11,757 nucleotides of DNA from assembly GCA_001598975.1 (NCBI GenBank), contig BBXU01000775.1, positions 1-11,757 of the forward strand. The letters run 5' to 3'. This stretch comes from Parachlorella kessleri. Taxonomy: Eukaryota; Chlorophyta; Trebouxiophyceae; Chlorellales; Chlorellaceae. The position numbers were made by a program, and so were the translations under genes. The notes under the pieces are model-generated. The model made no database searches. It was not told the origin of the DNA and saw nothing but the letters and a program-made list of their open reading frames with translations. This document shows, one piece after another, positions 8,152-11,757 of the stretch. Position 1 is the stretch's first letter. The number at the start of each line of letters is the position of its first letter.

Positions 8152-11100
8152 GTGCTATCAATCTAGATGAGTTGGACCTGATTTCACAGGTTGCCGCTCA
8201 CTTCTTCTTCCCCATGAACTCCTCGCCTGCAGCGTGCAAATTTGTCTCCTTCTCTCCTGCCAGCCCATCTGCCTGCTCTGCTCTGTCGCTCAGGAGTGTG
8301 GAACTCAGTGTCAGGGTCAGTGGCGCAACGATTAGGTGTGCTTCTCGACACAGGCCCTGCTAGACATCATCCAAGCCTTACCATCCACCTGCGGGATGCA
8401 CAGAGTGCTGTGTTATCTGTAAGTACACCACGTTCTAAGCTCTACTCCTGGCCGTTTTGAGCTATATCTTGCTCGCCCAAGTCATCGCGCTTGGCAGGAG
8501 TAATGCAGTACGGCATGTGGGCATGGCAGGAGTAATGCAGTACGGCATGTGGTCAAGCATGTACTTGTTTGACTGGGAAGAGCAAGTAATTCTTGTGACG
8601 AGAGAAACATCTGTTTGTCCCTGTTTTGCCTTGATCAGTTTTCTCACCAGTTTTTACAGCTTTGGCCTTAGGCCACCAAGCTCGGCTGGGCAAGGCAGCT
8701 CCTGATAGCGCTTACAACTTGTTGCTGCTAGAGTTGCTGCTAGAGGTGGACCAGAGAGCCGTCTGTACAGCCGTTTGTGAGCTTATCAGGTCAGCAAAGA
8801 CAGTTTGTGCAGGACTGGAAGCCACCTTTGCTGCTTGTCGAGCGACTGAATGAGCTTGAAGTATGCACGAGCCAGGGCTTACAACCCGGTCCTGGCAAAA
8901 AGAGGAACCATAAGCACGGGCTTCTGCCCTACAGGGCCTGCTGCGGTGGTTCCTCCTGCCCTCTGCTACCTTGGATTGTCCTGCTACGCGTGCTGCCCCT
9001 GTCAGGGTGAGACAGTCACTAGCACTTGCATACGTGCTCGGGATTGATCGGTGGCTGCATAGTTCGACGTCTGCCTTTTGCGCCATCACACGCCATCTCT
9101 GTCCCTGCTGACCATGCAGCTGACGCCTTGCCATGCCCTGCTGCAGGTTCCAGGTCGCGGAATTCAGGCGCATCCTGACTCTTTCCTGGCAGGTGGGTGA
9201 TGGGCTGAAGGTTGCCTGCCCTTGTCCTGCTCCACATGGGGGCATCGGTGAAGTGAATAACCTGTGCCCCGTGGTTACGAGGTAAGGTATTAACGCGACT
9301 TCCTCTTACACAGTGTCACTGGTGTACCCACAGGAGACTGGGCCAGCGGGCAGTGGAGTGATGGAGAGGCCAAGCAGGAATGCGAAAAGGCCGGCGCACC
9401 TTGCGGGTATGGCAGGCGTGCAGGAGCCCAGAAATTGATGCTTTGGTATTGTTTTTGTGCAGATATAAGCTATGGACATGTGCTTTTTAATGCGCTGCTT
9501 GGCGGCCTGGCTCAGCCGGGCAGCAAACAATGTACTAGCTTATGGTACTCTTGTTAAGACCACATTGCTTGTATGCAGACTTTGATGCGGATTTTCTCGA
9601 AATATATTATGATGAGGATTCTCTCAAATCGCATTATGAGGATTCTCTCAAATCGCATTATGAGGATTTGAACTCGCGCATTCAGCAAGCATTGCTGATG
9701 GCAAAGGAACAGCAGCAGGCGGTGAGCAGGCCGGCAACAGAGTATCAGCGCTTTTGGCCGATTCCTGTAAAGCCGTCCCTGCAGTGGCAGCTTCTGCATA
9801 TAGCCTTGTGCGCTGGGCCACGCAAAGATCTGCTACTTTGGGCCTTATTGCTCCCACTTCAATGCTTGTTGCTTCGTCCTGCAGGTTAACACACTGGGCA
9901 GTGAGGAGGAGGGCCAGGTGTCATCTCCTGAGGATGAGTCAGGTGGGTAGTGTTGGGTATGGAATTTGATTGCAAGCTGATCGTGCTCAATTTGATCTCG
10001 TCCCATGCTTTGCTGATGCTGTTGGAATTATTCGAACTTGGTGTAGCATTTGATCGATCGATGGCAGGCACCATGTATTAGGAATAAAGGGAGAGGCCAC
10101 GTGGCTGTTGTGCATGTGCAGATGCAACAGTTGCCGATGGGGCCAGCTGCTGCGGTGATGGCTTTGAGTGTGATGACGGTGACTACCTCCCAGAGAGCGA
10201 GGACGAGGGCGACTTCCCCAACCGCGGGGATGATGAGCATGAGGCTCTTGCAGTAGATGGGTCCGGTGGGTTGTGATGTGCCAAGGAGTTGTGATTACTG
10301 GATGGTGTGGGGTTTGCTGTCAGTGTGTTCTCTGCATACTGAAGGGCAAAAACGGTCGTCTAGCAACTACCAAGCACTGCGAGTCAGCATGTCAAGCTGT
10401 GCAGGGGCACGTACTTACTGCACGCCTTTTGCACATTGCAGAGAGCAGCATAGTTACTGCTGCCGACATCGGCAATGCAGTGGCCGAGCGGCTCCGGCGC
10501 CGTGGCATGCCCGAAGAATTTATGCCCCTAGTGAAAAAGCACTATTCGAGTTTGGCCAAGCCCCTTGAGGAAGCATTCCCTGGGCAGGTTAAGGAAGCGC
10601 TTGCCAAAGAAAAGGGTGTGGCTGTGGAATTGGCCAAGGCGGAGGCCGGAGATTTCCAGGTGCGCGAAGGGTCCGGTATATGTGTTGTTATGAAGGTGGG
10701 CTTATGACAATGGCGACATGCTCTCACATCTGTGCTCACCTACCAGGATCCAGGCATAACAAGCAATTGCTTACTAGAAGCTGCACGATTGCTTGGCTAC
10801 CATGGCTTGCTGGCGTGAAACTGACTTACCCTCTTCTGCACGGCGGTCTGCGGTTGGCAATTTGTCTGTGACAACATGCGGCAACCAAGGTCTTCCTGTC
10901 ACTTGTGACTTTTACTGCAGCCCACCCTTATTCCTGCAGGTGACCCAGCAGACGCCTCACGTGGACAACAAGCTGTTGCGTGACTGGGAAGGCGGTCACT
11001 ACTCACAGCAGCCAACTATAGTGCACTTTCCCCCGCACACTCACCAGTGGGGGCAGGCAATGCCCTGCACCAGTGGCTTCCACCCTGTGTTCTGGGCTAG

Positions 11101-11689
11101 TGGAGTCTTGCTGGCGTCACTCACAGGTTTGCCGACACATCAGATATTGGCAAGTGCATGACGATGTTGTAGTAAAAAGAGGAGTAAAACGGAGAAAAAG
11201 CGAACCATGCAGGAAATCTAGGCACTCCCCTCTCCTTGCCTTTAAAATGTAACCAGCACTTGTGCACTGCAGCCTACATCATGGGTAAAGTCGCCAAGTT
11301 TCAAGAAGAGGTGCTTGGAAGCCCTCCCGGTCGCCTGTATTATGACTTTCTGCCATACACCATGCCTGCATCCTCTGGGGGCAAAGCTGTGTCACGGGAG
11401 ACACGCACGCAGGTGAGGGATGAGTGATGAGGGATGAGTGCAAAAGATTATGTGGCATCTGGTATGGGTCCAATTTGCTTTGGTTGGGCTCTCAAACTCA
11501 ACCCTGGCATCTATGTACGTTTGTATGTGTTTGCTCCTGCTGCAGATAGCAGCCAGCCTGCTCACATGCTTCGACAGACTACGCATCCACAGCATGCGCA
11601 TCGCAAGCGTAAAGGTGGCTGGGGACATGGGGCGCGGCATGGCAGCCGTGAAGTCCTGGCATGTGGTCTATGACAGCGACGACTGCTTG
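8152..11689 (+). CDS. Unrecognised multi-exon gene, partial, continues past right edge
   Basis: I do not recognise the product. Proposed exons: 8152-8189 (start uncertain), 8233-8418, 8771-8860, 8935-9006, 9147-9192, 9334-9406, 9579-9721, 9885-9942, 10122-10265, 10405-10659, 10940-11126, 11273-11412, 11546-11689, followed by a GTGAGA donor at 11690. Each is bounded by AG and GT, and most neighbours agree in phase. Exceptions: 9406 to 9579 leaves an extra base, and 10265 to 10405 fits only with the alternative donor at 10253 or acceptor at 10373. About 520 codons are visible: a Leu/Pro-rich start, an Asp/Glu-rich middle, then a charged helical part. No transmembrane segment or catalytic motif is evident. 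No ATG fits the first exon; ATG 7668 with donor 7694 and acceptor 8138 would give one in phase. It may be two genes (see 11161-11281). Confidence 0.5.
8233..8418 (+). CDS. Second gene, Leu-rich exon
   Basis: Phase-0 exon of 62 codons beginning RANLSPSLLPAHLPALLCRS, then GVWNSVSGSVAQRLGVLL and ending DAQSAVLS before a consensus GTAAGT donor. Leucine-rich amphipathic segments suggest a helical domain, perhaps of HEAT type, but no repeat can be demonstrated. The preceding intron (8190-8232) would be only 43 bases, very short; starts at 8264 or 8295 are alternatives with a different phase. Confidence 0.5.
8492..8552 (+). repeat. 32-bp tandem repeat, two copies
   Basis: The unit starting TGGCAGGAGTAATGCAGTAC begins at 8492 and again at 8524, the shared 29 bases being identical in both copies. 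It lies inside the 352-base intron 8419-8770 of the second gene. A recent slippage or unequal-exchange product; function unknown. Confidence 0.9.
8771..9406 (+). CDS. Second gene, exons with Trp/Leu-rich segment
   Basis: Four exons: 8771-8860 (PFVSLSGQQRQFVQDWKPP, then LLLVERLNELE), 8935-9006 (GLLRWFLLPSATLDCPATR), 9147-9192 (VPGRGIQAHPDSFLAG) and 9334-9406 (DWASGQWSDGEAKQECEKAG). The first three join in phase 0; the Gly codon is split between the third and fourth. Introns are 74, 140 and 141 bases. In another frame 8697-8816 reads LLLLELLLEVDQ and overlaps the first of these exons, so that boundary (acceptor TGTACAG at 8764-8770) is the least certain. Confidence 0.5.
9579..10265 (+). CDS. 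Second gene, acidic and coiled-coil-like exons
   Basis: Exon 9579-9721 encodes FDADFLEIYYDEDSL, two copies of an 8-residue unit, and a Gln/Leu/Ala helix (NSRIQQALLMAKEQQQA) that could be a short coiled coil. Exon 9885-9942 (VNTLGSEEEGQVSSPEDES) and exon 10122-10265 (with FECDDGDYLPESEDEGDF) are rich in Asp and Glu with Ser and Gly, typical of a disordered acidic linker as found in many nuclear or chromatin proteins. That localisation is inference only. Intron 9722-9884 has a GTGAGC donor. Confidence 0.6.
9614..9661 (+). repeat. 24-bp in-frame tandem repeat, two identical copies
   Basis: Copies at 9614-9637 and 9638-9661 are identical, followed by the first seven bases of a third. Each encodes the eight residues Glu-Asp-Ser-Leu-Lys-Ser-His-Tyr, so the expansion keeps frame within the coding exon of the second gene. 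Its AT content is higher than the surrounding exons. Confidence 0.95.
10405..10659 (+). CDS. Second gene, charged helical exon
   Basis: The longest exon, 85 codons in phase 0: GHVLTARLLHIAESS, then TAADIGNAVAERLRRRGMPE, KKHYSSLAKPLEEAFPGQVK and EALAKEKGVAVELAKAEAGD, ending at a GTGCGC donor. High Ala, Leu, Lys and Glu content suggests several alpha helices. If the acceptor at 10373 is used instead, 31 bases are added at the start (TTKHCESACQAVQ). The frame is open only in this register and this is the strongest coding signal of the second gene. Family not recognised. Confidence 0.65.
10940..11689 (+). CDS. Second gene, C-terminal visible exons
   Basis: Exon 10940-11126 begins VTQQTPHVDNKLLRDWEGGH and ends WASGVLLASLT with one leftover base, which matches exon 11273-11412 (AYIMGKVAKFQEEVLGSPPG to SRETRTQ). 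Exon 11546-11689 follows in phase 0 (IAASLLTCFDRLRIHSMRIA to HVVYDSDDCL) and ends at a GTGAGA donor, so the gene goes on beyond the window. The second half of 10940-11126 (His/Pro/Trp-rich) is less convincing and may be intron. Alternatively the frame reads on from 11126 to a TGA at 11159-11161, with TGTAA at 11248, ending one gene there. Confidence 0.5.
11415..11440 (+). repeat. 14-bp tandem repeat in last complete intron
   Basis: GAGGGATGAGTGAT at 11415-11428 recurs almost fully at 11429-11440. It lies directly after the GTGAGG donor at 11413 in intron 11413-11545. Confidence 0.8.
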
Positions 11690-11757
11690 GTGAGACTTGT
11701 TGTATCAAGAGGGGGAGGGTGGGGTGGTGGTTGCCGTAACATAAGAGAAGTCTGCAC

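Noticed and set aside
8697..8816. Exon in the frame reading LLLLELLLEVDQ
   Set aside because: It cannot be joined in phase to the downstream DWKPPLLLVERLNELE segment using its best donors without meeting a stop; the overlapping frame from 8771 joins on both sides.
1..11757. Mobile element, CRISPR array, tRNA or rRNA
   Set aside because: No transposase or reverse transcriptase motif, long terminal or inverted repeats, spaced repeat array, or RNA gene fold was seen on either strand.

Overview
The window looks like nuclear DNA of a green alga (Chlorophyta). Reasons: two plus-strand genes broken into many short exons by GT-AG introns, most with CTGCAG-type acceptors; coding exons with many third-position G/C; a chloroplast-targeted plant/green-algal enzyme; and a TGTAA motif (the usual chlorophyte polyadenylation signal) downstream of the first gene. 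There is no bacterial gene organisation, rRNA, tRNA or CRISPR array. The species cannot be named from the sequence.

Layout. Bases 1-327 hold an open frame on the minus strand that runs off the left edge and may be part of a divergently transcribed gene; a further minus-strand candidate exon with a consensus donor lies at 516-688. Bases about 760-2100 are mostly non-coding: a G-rich quadruplex-like tract (1073-1129), a TATA-like box (1183-1189) and a 93-bp tandem duplication (1762-1949) ahead of the first gene.

Bases 2102-7356 are the clear result: a complete gene for the large (regulatory-type) subunit of ADP-glucose pyrophosphorylase, the committed step of plastid starch synthesis. I could resolve 14 exons and 13 introns; all phases match and they give exactly 500 residues plus a stop, including an Arg/Ser-rich transit peptide. 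Unlike the potato tuber large subunit it keeps the Arg and Lys (R81, K91) linked to catalysis. A diverged copy of the end of its last exon lies 130 bp downstream, in the presumed 3' UTR.

From about 8150 to the right edge lies a second multi-exon plus-strand gene that I do not recognise. At least twelve exons can be proposed: a leucine-rich N-terminal part, an Asp/Glu-rich middle with an in-frame 8-residue repeat, a charged helical segment, and a C-terminal part that continues past the window. Its start is not resolved, one splice junction does not join in frame, and it may be two genes meeting near 11160-11280. Nothing in the sequence ties it functionally to the starch gene; it is simply the next gene downstream.
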